Source: Deltaproteobacteria bacterium (GTDB lineage Bacteria; Desulfobacterota; Desulfobulbia; Desulfobulbales; JAGXFP01). Taken from it: DNA of 64,000 bases. Positions 51,006 through 59,543 of the stretch are shown piece after piece. Both the position numbers and the translations under genes were made by a program. Numbering within the stretch: position 1 is the stretch's first letter; every line of letters starts with the position of its first letter. The DNA lies in assembly GCA_020056965.1 (NCBI GenBank), contig JAGVGT010000021.1:132442-196441 (forward strand). The letters run 5' to 3'. Under the pieces are notes generated by a model. The model saw only the letters and a list, made by a program, of their open reading frames with translations. It ran no database searches and was not told the origin of the DNA.

Positions 51006-52727
51006 ATGCGGCATCAACGGCCACCCGTCAGTGACTTTTTTCCCAGTGAACGTGGGACTTGGAAAAAAGACTGGCGGGGCAGGCTGCCCATCGGTCTGAT
51101 CTTCCCCAGCCATTACGGGGTGGGGATGTCCAATCTCGGTTTCCAGCTGGTTTACGACCAGATCAACAGCCATCCCGACCTGGTTTGCGAAAGAATTTTC
51201 CTGCCGGAACCGGGCGGACGGCCCCTGTCGGTCGAGTCTTCTCGGTCCCTTGCCGACTTCCCCATCCTCTTTGTCGCCCTAAGTTTTGAACAGAACCTGC
51301 CCGATTTGCTCGGCATGCTCTTGACAGCCGGCATCGAGCCGTTGGCCGAGAATCGGCACTCCGCCAAAATCCGCCCGGGCGCACCGCTGATTATCGGGGG
51401 CGGGGTTGCCTGCTTCATCAATCCGGAACCGCTGGCGCCCTTTGTCGAGGCCATCCTGGTCGGCGAGGCGGAAGAGCTGCTTCCCCCGCTCCTTGAGAAG
51501 CTGCTTGGAGCAAGCGAACGGTCGGTATTGCTGGCTGAGTTGGTCGGTTTGCGGGGCTGCTATGTTCCTGAGTACTACGATTTTGCATTTGCTCAAACCG
51601 GTGTTTTGTCTGAAATCACGGTTAGACCAGGAGCTCCTGAACGGGTTAAGCGGGTGGCCTTGACCGAGTGCGACCAGTCCGGTTACTCCCATCTGTTAAG
51701 TCCTTCGGCCGAGTTTGCCGATCTCTTTCTGGTCGAGCTGGGCCGAGGCTGTAGCCGTGCCTGTCGCTTTTGCGCTGCTGGTTTTGTCTATCGTCCGCCG
51801 CGGCTCTGGAGCTCGGCGGCAATCAATCGCGCCCTTGATCAGAGGCCCGAGGGAATAAATCGGGTGGGGCTGCTGGGCATGGAGATGGCGCGGCCCGACG
51901 ACCTGCAGAAGGTGGCGGAACGCTTGCTGGCCGAAGGTTGCCGCCTGTCCTTTTCGTCCTTGCGGGCCGATGCGTTGACCCCTGAATTACTGCAACTGTT
52001 GGCCGGCAGCGGCTTGAAAACCGTTGCCATTGCCCCGGACGGCGGTTCAGAGCGACTGCGGCGGGTCATCAACAAGGGAATCAGCCGCGATGATGTGTTG
52101 CAGTCCGCCAGCCGCTTGGTCACGGCCGGGATTGTCAACCTTAAGCTCTATTTCATGATCGGTCTGCCCACCGAGACCGAGGCCGACCTTGAAGAAATGC
52201 TGGCTTTGATCAAGGATGTCCGAGAAATCATGATGGCGCCCGGGCGATCGCGGGGGCGACTGGCCAATTTGACCCTCAGCATCAACCCCATGGTGCCCAA
52301 GCCTTGGACCCCTCTGCAGTACCACCCCTTCGTCGCCCCTCTCGAACTGAAAAAGAAATTCGACTTTATCCGGCGCGGCCTAAGCGCGATCGCCAATCTT
52401 AAAGTTATGGGCGAGAAGCCGGAAAACGCCTATTTGCAGGCGGTTTTGGCCCGGGGCGACCGGCGCCTGGCCCCGGCTCTCATCGAGTACGCCCGTCGGG
52501 GGGGGAATTGGCAACAGGTTTTTCGCGGGCAGGGGGTGGCGCCGGAGCAATACGCCTTGCGGCCCCGCGGCCGGGATGAACTGCTGCCCTGGGAGATCAT
52601 CGATCAGGGCATGGAGAAGGGCTTTCTGTGGAGTGAATACCAGAAGGCCCTGGAGGCCAGGACCAGCCCGGTCTGTGAAGTGGCCCGATGCCGACGCTGT
52701 GGAATCTGCGGGGAGGGGAAGCTGTGA
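51006..52727 (+). CDS. Radical SAM protein, TIGR03960-like
   Basis: A 573-residue protein. The N-terminal half resembles a B12-binding-like Rossmann region (FPSHYGVGMSNLGFQLVYDQ, PLIIGGGVACFINPEPLAPF), as in YgiQ/TIGR03960-type enzymes. The radical SAM cluster is GCSRACRFCAAGF (CxxxCxxC), followed by RVGLLGMEMARPDDL and FMIGLPTETEADLEEML. The C-terminus ends in CRRCGICGEG, a second Cys cluster. Substrate unknown; relatives modify RNA or small molecules. It overlaps the following kinase by four bases. Confidence 0.82.
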   Translation: MRHQRPPVSDFFPSERGTWKKDWRGRLPIGLIFPSHYGVGMSNLGFQLVYDQINSHPDLVCERIFLPEPGGRPLSVESSRSLADFPILFVALSFEQNLPDLLGMLLTAGIEPLAENRHSAKIRPGAPLIIGGGVACFINPEPLAPFVEAILVGEAEELLPPLLEKLLGASERSVLLAELVGLRGCYVPEYYDFAFAQTGVLSEITVRPGAPERVKRVALTECDQSGYSHLLSPSAEFADLFLVELGRGCSRACRFCAAGFVYRPPRLWSSAAINRALDQRPEGINRVGLLGMEMARPDDLQKVAERLLAEGCRLSFSSLRADALTPELLQLLAGSGLKTVAIAPDGGSERLRRVINKGISRDDVLQSASRLVTAGIVNLKLYFMIGLPTETEADLEEMLALIKDVREIMMAPGRSRGRLANLTLSINPMVPKPWTPLQYHPFVAPLELKKKFDFIRRGLSAIANLKVMGEKPENAYLQAVLARGDRRLAPALIEYARRGGNWQQVFRGQGVAPEQYALRPRGRDELLPWEIIDQGMEKGFLWSEYQKALEARTSPVCEVARCRRCGICGEGKL

Positions 52728-54139
52728 AAGGTTTAGTGTCGGTGAGCGAAAAACCTTTTGGTTTGGTAAAGTTTTTTACCTTCGCCACCTTGTTGGTGTT
52801 CATGGTTTTCACCCCGATTTTGGCCACGCTCATCTCCAATCATGCCAATCGGGTAATGCTGAATCGGAGTGAAGAGTATGCTCTGGTCTTCGCCAGTAAT
52901 ATCAACCACCAGCTCTATGATCGCTTTGTTTTGCCCTCTTACCTGCGCTACGGCAGCTTGATCCCGCAGCATCCCGGCCAGCAGAAGCGGCTGGATGTAA
53001 TAATCCGTAACATTACCCATGGGATGAAGGTTGAGTCGGTAAGTATCCTGGACCATAAATCGGATGTGGTGGCCTATAGCACGGCCAATGAACGGGTCGG
53101 CTTCCAGGAAGATGGGGGAGATGCCTATCTGAAAGCCAAGCAGGGGCGCAGCGCCTCACGCCTTGAGGTCCGGGGGTCATTGCTTAACCTGCTACCGGGT
53201 GCCAAAGAACCGTACTGCCGGTTAATTTCCTACATTCCTTTCCGTTCGGAAAATCAGCCGGAACAGATTCTGGGAGTCATCGAAATCGTCCAGGACATGT
53301 CGGAGGACTATCAGGCCACCATCCGCTTGCAGGGGATGATCGGCGGCATTTCCTTTCTCTGCATGTTCATCCTTTTTGTGGTTCTGCGCCTGATCGTGGC
53401 CAGGGCCGATCACATCATCGATGCCCGGGCTCGGGAACGGCAGGTCCTGGAGGATAAGCTGCGGCGCAGCGAACATCTGGCCGGATTGGGGAAGATGGTG
53501 GCTACGGTGTCGCACGAGATCAAGAATCCCTTGGGGATCATCCGTAGCACCGGGGAAATGCTCCGAAAGCGGTTGGGTCAGGAATCCCAGGCCAACGAGC
53601 AGTTGTGCAAGGTCATCGTCGATGAAACCACCCGGCTGGACAGTATCGTTCGGGAGTTTCTGGATTTCGCCCGGCCCCGGGAGATGCGCCTGCAGTCGTT
53701 GGCGATTCGGGAGGTGATTGAGGCGGCGGCAAAATTTGTGGCTCCGGAGCTAGAGCGACGGAATATTTCCTATCGGCTGCAGGCCGATGCTAATCTGCCG
53801 GATATTCAGGCGGATCGGGAGCTCTTGTATCGGGCCCTGCTTAATATTTTGCTTAATGGGATTCAGGCCGTTGAAAAAGACGGCTCTCTCTCTATCGCTA
53901 TGACTAGGAGCGGACCGGGTAAGAGCGGGGTACGGATTGCGATCTCCGACAGCGGCCCCGGTATCCCCCCCGAGCGACTGGAACAGATTTTTAAACCATT
54001 TTATACCGATAAGAGCAGGGGAACCGGCCTGGGGTTGGCCATCGTCAAGAATATCATCGACAGCCACCAGGGGAAGATCGAGGTCATAAGCACCCCCGGC
54101 CAGGGAACCACCTTCGTGATTACCCTGGGCCAGGGCTGA
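52724..54139 (+). CDS. Membrane sensor histidine kinase
   Basis: A 471-residue kinase starting at GTG 52724 (GGGGAGGGGAAGCT upstream; GTGA overlap with the previous stop). Helix 1 at about residues 15-40, periplasmic sensor domain of about 170 residues, helix 2 at about 215-235, then HisKA with VSHEIKNPLGIIRSTGEML and HATPase_c (NILLNGIQAVEKDG, DSGPGIPPERLEQIF, GTGLGLAIVKNI). The HisKA style is that of NtrB/ZraS kinases, which usually pair with sigma-54 regulators, but no partner is adjacent. Confidence 0.88.
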   Translation: MKGLVSVSEKPFGLVKFFTFATLLVFMVFTPILATLISNHANRVMLNRSEEYALVFASNINHQLYDRFVLPSYLRYGSLIPQHPGQQKRLDVIIRNITHGMKVESVSILDHKSDVVAYSTANERVGFQEDGGDAYLKAKQGRSASRLEVRGSLLNLLPGAKEPYCRLISYIPFRSENQPEQILGVIEIVQDMSEDYQATIRLQGMIGGISFLCMFILFVVLRLIVARADHIIDARARERQVLEDKLRRSEHLAGLGKMVATVSHEIKNPLGIIRSTGEMLRKRLGQESQANEQLCKVIVDETTRLDSIVREFLDFARPREMRLQSLAIREVIEAAAKFVAPELERRNISYRLQADANLPDIQADRELLYRALLNILLNGIQAVEKDGSLSIAMTRSGPGKSGVRIAISDSGPGIPPERLEQIFKPFYTDKSRGTGLGLAIVKNIIDSHQGKIEVISTPGQGTTFVITLGQG

Positions 54140-54140
54140 A

Positions 54141-55085
54141 TTACTTCTTAAGGTTGGCGATGCTCTCCTGGAGGCTGTCCCGATCCTCGCGTAGCTTCTT
54201 GTAGGTTTCCTCGGCCTTGGCCTCCGACTCGGCTTGGCTCATCTTCAGTTCATCCGCCTTGGCCATGATTTTCTCGCTTTTTATTTTCAAGTCGTTGGTG
54301 CCGAAAAGCGAAGAGGCCAGGTACTTGAAGGAGAATTTGAGTAGGGCTATATCGTCGGTCTTGATTACATCCAAGGTGGTCTGATCAATATCGTAGATGG
54401 ACAGAAATGAGCTGTTGAAGACAAAATTCCTGAACTTATCAAGATCAGTGCTGGTCATGAAAAAAATCTTTTGAGCCGCTTCGCTCAAGGTGGCCTGCTG
54501 ACCGAAGGATTTTCGGCGCATGACCAGTTCCATCCATTCCTTGTTCATCTCGTCGGACTCATCGATCCCCTGATCGGCGCGCCATTCACGGATGGTCATG
54601 GTCTGCTCTTCCTCGTGGCCCTTGCAGTGTGGTTCTTTGACCAGGAAATAGAACTCCTCGGAGGTGCCGCCTTCGGCCGCTTCGTGAAAAAAAGACATGC
54701 CAACCGGATAGTAACGGCAAGTCGTGGGGCGGTAGGGGTAAATGGTGCAGCCTTCGGGAGTGACGAAGGGGCAGCGGCCCTCGGCATCAAGATGGATTTT
54801 GACCCCGGGCATGTCGGTTTTTTCCAGATAAGTTGGGACGGTGAAGCGCAACAGAAATTCATCGGCCGACAGGTTAAGGGGCTTACGGATTCGCCAGATG
54901 TCATAGGGGGTAAGAATTATATTGATGTTGCCGCAACAGGCCGTAAAGCAGGAAACCTTGGGGTGACAGCGAAATTTGAGCTGGCTGTTCAGGCCCATCT
55001 TGGTGGGCATGATGTTGCTGGGATTGGTGACGGTGCCAAACAGGCTTTTGCCGCCGAGTTGGTCGTTGGTGGTGGCGTCGGTCAT
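54141..55085 (-). CDS. YkgJ family Cys-cluster protein
   Basis: A 314-residue protein with the YkgJ-type metal-binding pattern: CHPKVSCFTACCGNINI, later GRCPFVTPEGCTIYPYRPTTCRYYPVG, and HCKGHEEE. These proteins are thought to bind zinc or an Fe-S cluster; function unknown. From about residue 275 the chain is a charged coiled coil (KSEKIMAKADELKM...). Convergent with the kinase (one base between stops), so no terminator separates them. Confidence 0.82.
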   Translation of the reverse strand: MTDATTNDQLGGKSLFGTVTNPSNIMPTKMGLNSQLKFRCHPKVSCFTACCGNINIILTPYDIWRIRKPLNLSADEFLLRFTVPTYLEKTDMPGVKIHLDAEGRCPFVTPEGCTIYPYRPTTCRYYPVGMSFFHEAAEGGTSEEFYFLVKEPHCKGHEEEQTMTIREWRADQGIDESDEMNKEWMELVMRRKSFGQQATLSEAAQKIFFMTSTDLDKFRNFVFNSSFLSIYDIDQTTLDVIKTDDIALLKFSFKYLASSLFGTNDLKIKSEKIMAKADELKMSQAESEAKAEETYKKLREDRDSLQESIANLKK

Positions 55086-55303
55086 TGGTCGGGTTCCCCG
55101 AGAGTAAGTTTTGATCTGAAGGGCGAATGGGGCTGCCGAGAGTGTGCGCCAATTTAACCATCACCTGCTCGGCTGTCAAATTGAATTGAGCGGCACTCGT
55201 ACTGCCGTTTGAAACCTGATCGGTGCTGAGGGGGTTGTCTCGTAACTCCTTGTATCTCTGGAACCCCTGTCGCTTAGGGAGCCTGGCAGCTAAAGTTTTT
55301 TAC

Positions 55304-55332
55304 TTGACTTTTGATAGTTGAAAATTTATACA
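55304..55332 (+). promoter_or_regulatory. Sigma-70 promoter of aprBA
   Basis: TTGACT (55304-55309), 17-base spacer, TATACA (55327-55332), predicted start near 55339, leaving a 245-base leader. The upstream part of the gap (55086-55303) holds no recognised gene. Confidence 0.75.
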
Positions 55333-55452
55333 AGCCTTTGTGAAAATAATGAGCGGTTCTTCATTTTTTTATTGCGTGCGGCAATATCTCCAAAGTAGAA
55401 GATAAAGTCCGATGCAAATCGGGCTTTTAAGGGAAAGACAATGTGCCCAGGG

Positions 55453-55485
55453 GGTGCTTTGAGCGCTGCCGGCGCCTGTTTTTTT
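55453..55485 (+). terminator. Possible attenuator in the aprBA leader
   Basis: GGTGC (55453-55457) pairs with GCGCC (55472-55476, one G-U), followed by TG and seven Ts. A second small hairpin, CCGAT-GCAA-ATCGG, precedes it near 55410-55425. No leader ORF was identified. Confidence 0.35.
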
Positions 55486-55584
55486 GTCTTGCCTTTCTTG
55501 TGGTTTGCGACAGCGATGTTCCAGTTAAACGTGGATTCCGCATTTGGCGGGGTCTGAAAAATCAATTTAGTAGGAGGTAAGTGA

Positions 55585-56013
55585 ATGCCAAGCTATGTAG
55601 ATCCTTCCAAATGCGATGGCTGCAAAGGTGGCGACAAAACTGCCTGCATGTACATCTGCCCCAATGACCTGATGGTCTTGAATGTTGAGGCGATGCGGGC
55701 ATATAACCAGGAGCCTGATGCGTGCTGGGAATGCTACTCTTGTGTCAAGATCTGCCCCCAGGGCGCCATTGCCGTCCGCGGCTACAACGACTTCGTTCCC
55801 ATGGGTGGTCAGGTTCATCCGATGCGGAGTTCCGATTCCATCATGTGGACCGTCAAGTTCCGTAATGGTAATCTGAAGCGCTTTAAGTTCCCGATCCGTA
55901 CCACGGCCGAAGGCGCCGCCAACGCTTATCTGGATGGCAAGGGAGGCAGTCTCGACGACGAGAAGTTGCTCCTTGAGACTGAGCTGGCCGTGCCGACCAT
56001 GTTGGCCAAATAA
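55585..56013 (+). CDS. aprB: Adenylylsulfate reductase beta subunit AprB
   Basis: A 142-residue ferredoxin-like subunit of APS reductase, cytoplasmic. It carries two [4Fe-4S] clusters (CDGCKGGDKTACMYICP and CWECYSCVKICPQ), which pass electrons to the FAD of AprA, and the extended C-terminal tail (LDDEKLLLETEL) that wraps the alpha subunit. AGGAGG precedes ATG 55585. Together with AprA it reduces APS to sulfite and AMP, or runs in reverse in sulfur oxidisers and disproportionators. Confidence 0.98.
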   Translation: MPSYVDPSKCDGCKGGDKTACMYICPNDLMVLNVEAMRAYNQEPDACWECYSCVKICPQGAIAVRGYNDFVPMGGQVHPMRSSDSIMWTVKFRNGNLKRFKFPIRTTAEGAANAYLDGKGGSLDDEKLLLETELAVPTMLAK

Positions 56014-56063
56014 TTGTTATCCCCTAAAATAACCCAATTCAAATAAGCTAAGGAGATACGACT

Positions 56064-58079
56064 ATGGCGTTACCTAATAAGCCAATGGGCGAACTGCCCG
56101 CCAATCCGAATCCGGAAATTGTTGAGCATGATGTCGATGTTCTGATCATCGGTGGCGGCATGGCGGCCTGTGGTACTGCTTTTGAGATTAAGAAGTGGGC
56201 TCCGGCCGACCTGAAAATCAAGCTGGTTGACAAGGCTTCCATGGAGCGTTCCGGCGCTGTTGCCCAGGGCCTCTCTGCCATCAATACCTACATCGGTAGC
56301 AACAAGATCGAAAACTACGTCAAGATGGTCCGTAACGACTTGATGGGCGTGGTTCGTGAAGATTTGATCTATGACTTGGGTCGTCACGTTGACGAGTCCG
56401 TCAAGCTCTTCGAAGAATGGGGCCTGCCGATCTGGAAGAAAGATGCCGACGGCGAGACCCTGGACGGCGCCAAGCCTGCCCCGACCCTGCGTCAGGGCGG
56501 TGAGCCGGTTCGTACCGGTAAGTGGCAGATCATGATCAACGGCGAGTCTTACAAGTGCATCGTTGCCGAGCCGGCCAAGGCCGCTCTTGGCGAAGAGAAC
56601 TGCTTGGAGCGCGTCTTCATCGTCAAGCTGCTACTTGATAAAAACGTCAAGAACCAGATCGCCGGTGCCGTTGGTTTCTCCACCCGCGAGAACAAGGTCC
56701 ATGTCTTCCGCTGCAAGACCGCTCTGTGCGCTTGCGGTGGTGCGGTCAACATCTTCCGTCCCCGGTCTACCGGTGAAGGTAAGGGGCGCGCCTGGTACCC
56801 GGTTTGGAATGCCGGCTCCACCTACACCATGTGCGCCCAGGTCGGCGCCACCCTGACCATGATGGAAAACCGCTTCACCCCGGCCCGTTTCAAAGACGGT
56901 TACGGTCCTGTTGGTGCTTGGTTCCTTCTGTTCAAGGCCAAAGTTCAGAACGGTCTGGGCGAGTTCTACGCCAATGTTGATAGCGTTAAGGAAGAACTCA
57001 ACAAGTTCATGCCTTATGGCGCCTCTGCCGTTACCCCGACCTGTCTGCGTAACCACCTGATGCTCAACGAGCTGAAGGCTGGTCGTGGTCCGATCTACAT
57101 GGCCACCGATGTTGCCTTGAATGCCTTCCTTGATGATCGTCGTGCCAAGGGCATGGACGAGAAATCAGTTATGAAGTACTGGAAGCATCTCGAGTCCGAG
57201 GCTTGGGAAGATTTCCTCGACATGTCCGTTGGTCAGGCCGGTCTGTGGGCCGGTATGAACATCGAGCCCGAGAAGATCGGTTCCGAGATCATGCCGACCG
57301 AACCCTACATGCTGGGTTCGCACTCCGGTTGCTGCGGCATCTGGACCTCTGGCCCGATGGAAGACTGGGTTCCGACTGTTGACGGTCCCCGGAGCCATCA
57401 GTACAAATGGGGTTACAACCGCATGACCACTGTTGACGGTCTGTTCACCGCCGGCGACGGCGTTGGCGCTTCCGGTCACAAGTTCTCCTCCGGTTCGCAT
57501 GCCGAGGGTCGGATTGTTGCCAAGCAGATGGTCAAGTACTGCCGCGATCATGCCGGTTTTAAGCCCGAATTGAAGCAGACCGCCGCTGAGTTGGCTGCTG
57601 AGATTTATGCTCCGGTTGTGCGTTTTCACGCTCATGTCGGTGCGTCCACCGATGCTAACGTGAATCCTAACTACTGCAAGCCTGCCGGTATCATGATGCG
57701 CCTGATGAAGGCCACCGATGAGTACGGCGGCGGTGTTGCTACTTACTACATGACCTCCGGCAAGCTGCTCAACATCTGCTTGGATCTGCTTCGCATGCTG
57801 CGGGAAGATGCCGAGTTGATGGCTGCTGGTGATCTGCATGAGTTGATGCGCGCTTGGGAAAACTATCACCGTATTTGGTGTGTAGAGACCCATATCCGTC
57901 ACATCGAGTTCCGGAAAGAGAGCCGCTACCCAGGCTTCTATTATCGGTCTGATTACCCGACCGTTGATGATGCCAACTGGAAGGCTTTCGTTAACTCCAC
58001 CTTCGATCCTGAAACCAAGGAATGGAAGTGTGAGAAGGTTAAATGCATCAACATCATTGAGACCGAGCCGTGGATCTGA
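56064..58079 (+). CDS. aprA: Adenylylsulfate reductase alpha subunit AprA
   Basis: A 671-residue FAD-dependent catalytic subunit of the fumarate-reductase superfamily. FAD site VDVLIIGGGMAACGTAFEI, the substrate-region ERSGAVAQGLSAINTYIG, GGAVNIFRPRSTGEGKGRAWYP, and TTVDGLFTAGDGVGASGHKFSSGSHAEGR-type C-terminal FAD segment. AAGGAG precedes ATG 56064. Codon use is strongly biased toward abundant-tRNA codons (GGT, GAC, AAC), consistent with very high expression. Followed by a strong terminator. Confidence 0.98.
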   Translation: MALPNKPMGELPANPNPEIVEHDVDVLIIGGGMAACGTAFEIKKWAPADLKIKLVDKASMERSGAVAQGLSAINTYIGSNKIENYVKMVRNDLMGVVREDLIYDLGRHVDESVKLFEEWGLPIWKKDADGETLDGAKPAPTLRQGGEPVRTGKWQIMINGESYKCIVAEPAKAALGEENCLERVFIVKLLLDKNVKNQIAGAVGFSTRENKVHVFRCKTALCACGGAVNIFRPRSTGEGKGRAWYPVWNAGSTYTMCAQVGATLTMMENRFTPARFKDGYGPVGAWFLLFKAKVQNGLGEFYANVDSVKEELNKFMPYGASAVTPTCLRNHLMLNELKAGRGPIYMATDVALNAFLDDRRAKGMDEKSVMKYWKHLESEAWEDFLDMSVGQAGLWAGMNIEPEKIGSEIMPTEPYMLGSHSGCCGIWTSGPMEDWVPTVDGPRSHQYKWGYNRMTTVDGLFTAGDGVGASGHKFSSGSHAEGRIVAKQMVKYCRDHAGFKPELKQTAAELAAEIYAPVVRFHAHVGASTDANVNPNYCKPAGIMMRLMKATDEYGGGVATYYMTSGKLLNICLDLLRMLREDAELMAAGDLHELMRAWENYHRIWCVETHIRHIEFRKESRYPGFYYRSDYPTVDDANWKAFVNSTFDPETKEWKCEKVKCINIIETEPWI

Positions 58080-58118
58080 TCCACATCTCAGTCGAGATGT
58101 AGTTGCCGTAAAAGTATG

Positions 58119-58156
58119 AATCTCCAGGCACCCAATCCGGGTGCCTGGAGATTTTT
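58119..58156 (+). terminator. Strong terminator after aprA
   Basis: AATCTCCAGGCACCC (58119-58133) pairs perfectly with GGGTGCCTGGAGATT (58139-58153) and runs into TTTTT. Confidence 0.93.
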
Positions 58157-58182
58157 CTATAATTTACTGGTTCTTACCCAAA

Positions 58183-58233
58183 TGGTTTGTTTAGTTGAGG
58201 CGGTTCGGCGAGGCGTCTGAACTAAGCAAACCA
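58183..58233 (+). promoter_or_regulatory. Long hairpin in the qmoA leader
   Basis: TGGTTTGTTTAGTT (58183-58196) pairs with AACTAAGCAAACCA (58220-58233), one G-U, followed by AT-rich GTTATTTTATTATTATT. It could be a second terminator, an attenuator or an mRNA 5' stabiliser for qmoABC. Confidence 0.5.
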
Positions 58234-58274
58234 GTTATTTTATTATTATTAATATTTGCGAATGGAGGCAAGAC

Positions 58275-59531
58275 ATGACGGATGAACGCAGTACACCTGT
58301 TGCTGGTGGAGTTCTGGTCGTGGGCGGTGGAATCAGCGGTTTGACGGCTGCCCTAGAAGCCGCTGAGGTCGGTAAAGACGTCTTTATCATCGAGAAGAAC
58401 CCCTACCTCGGTGGCCGGGTCGCCCAGCTCAACCAGTACTTCCCGAAGCTCTGCCCCCCTTCTTGCGGGTTGGAGATCAATTTTAAGCGGCTCAAGAACA
58501 ACCGCCGGATCAGGATGTACACCCTGACCGAGGTCAAGAGTGTTTCCGGATCTGCCGGGAACTATCAGGTTACCCTGGAGACCAAGCCCCGTTTTGTCAA
58601 CAGCAACTGCACCGCCTGTGGCGCCTGTGCCGAAGCCTGTCCTGAAGAACGTGCCAATGCCTTCAATCTAGGGATGGACAAAACTAAGGCGATATACAAA
58701 TCCCATGATATGGCCTTTCCGATGCGTTATGTGATCGATGCCGATGCCTGCACCAAGTGCGGCAAATGTATCGAGGCTTGTGCCTATCAGGCCATTGAAA
58801 TGGACATGGCCGCCAAGACTTTCACGCTTGATGTTGCTTCCATCGTTTGGGCTACCGGTTGGAATCCCTATGATGCCACCAAGATGACCAACCTTAAGTA
58901 TGGCTCGAGCAATGCCATCATCACCAACATGATGATGGAGCGGTTGGCTGCTCCCGGTGGTCCCACCGACGGCAAGATCTTGCGACCGGGCGACAACAAG
59001 GAGCCGGCCTCCTTTGCCTTTGTGCAATGTGCCGGTTCACGTGACGAGAATCATCTTGAGTACTGCTCATTTATCTGCTGCATGGCTACCCTTAAGCAGA
59101 TCACCTATATCCGTGAGCAGTACCCGGAAGCCCCGGTAACGGTGTTCTACATCGACCTGCGTTCTCCCGGCAAGTACGAGAAATTCCGTGAGAAGCTGAT
59201 GGCCGACCCCAAGGTGACCTTCATCAAGGGTAAGGTAGCCGACATTATCGCCGAGGCTGATGGCGGGGTCACCCTGGTGGCCGAAAACGCCGTCACCGGC
59301 GATAAGGTCCGGGTCAAGGCCGATCTGGCGGTTCTCGCCACCGGCATGGAGCCGACGGCCAAGAGCCTTGGCGCCCAGTTCGGTCTGTCGATGGACAAGA
59401 GCGGCTTCATCATTGCTGACGAGGCCACGGCCATGTTCTCTGCCGGATGTGCCAAGAAGGCGGCTGATGTGGTAACCAGTACCCAGAATTCAACCGCTGC
59501 AGCCCTGAAAGCCATTCAGGCTTCTCGTTAG
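58275..59531 (+). CDS. qmoA: Quinone-interacting oxidoreductase subunit QmoA
   Basis: A 418-residue HdrA-like flavoprotein of the Qmo complex, which links menaquinol oxidation to AprBA. FAD motif VVGGGISGLTAALEAAEVG, PYLGGRVAQLNQYFPKLCPPSCG, two ferredoxin clusters (CTACGACAEACPE, CTKCGKCIEACAYQ) and QCAGSRDENHLEYCSFICC. ATGGAGGCAAGAC precedes the start. Cytoplasmic face of the complex. Confidence 0.96.
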   Translation: MTDERSTPVAGGVLVVGGGISGLTAALEAAEVGKDVFIIEKNPYLGGRVAQLNQYFPKLCPPSCGLEINFKRLKNNRRIRMYTLTEVKSVSGSAGNYQVTLETKPRFVNSNCTACGACAEACPEERANAFNLGMDKTKAIYKSHDMAFPMRYVIDADACTKCGKCIEACAYQAIEMDMAAKTFTLDVASIVWATGWNPYDATKMTNLKYGSSNAIITNMMMERLAAPGGPTDGKILRPGDNKEPASFAFVQCAGSRDENHLEYCSFICCMATLKQITYIREQYPEAPVTVFYIDLRSPGKYEKFREKLMADPKVTFIKGKVADIIAEADGGVTLVAENAVTGDKVRVKADLAVLATGMEPTAKSLGAQFGLSMDKSGFIIADEATAMFSAGCAKKAADVVTSTQNSTAAALKAIQASR

Positions 59532-59543
59532 GAGGTGACATCA

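Noticed and set aside
5101..55195. AATTGAGCG in or near three hairpin or intergenic sites (5104, 31994, 55184) as a regulatory motif
   Set aside because: Only nine bases, two of the three are terminator loops, and no shared gene function; probably chance or loop preference.
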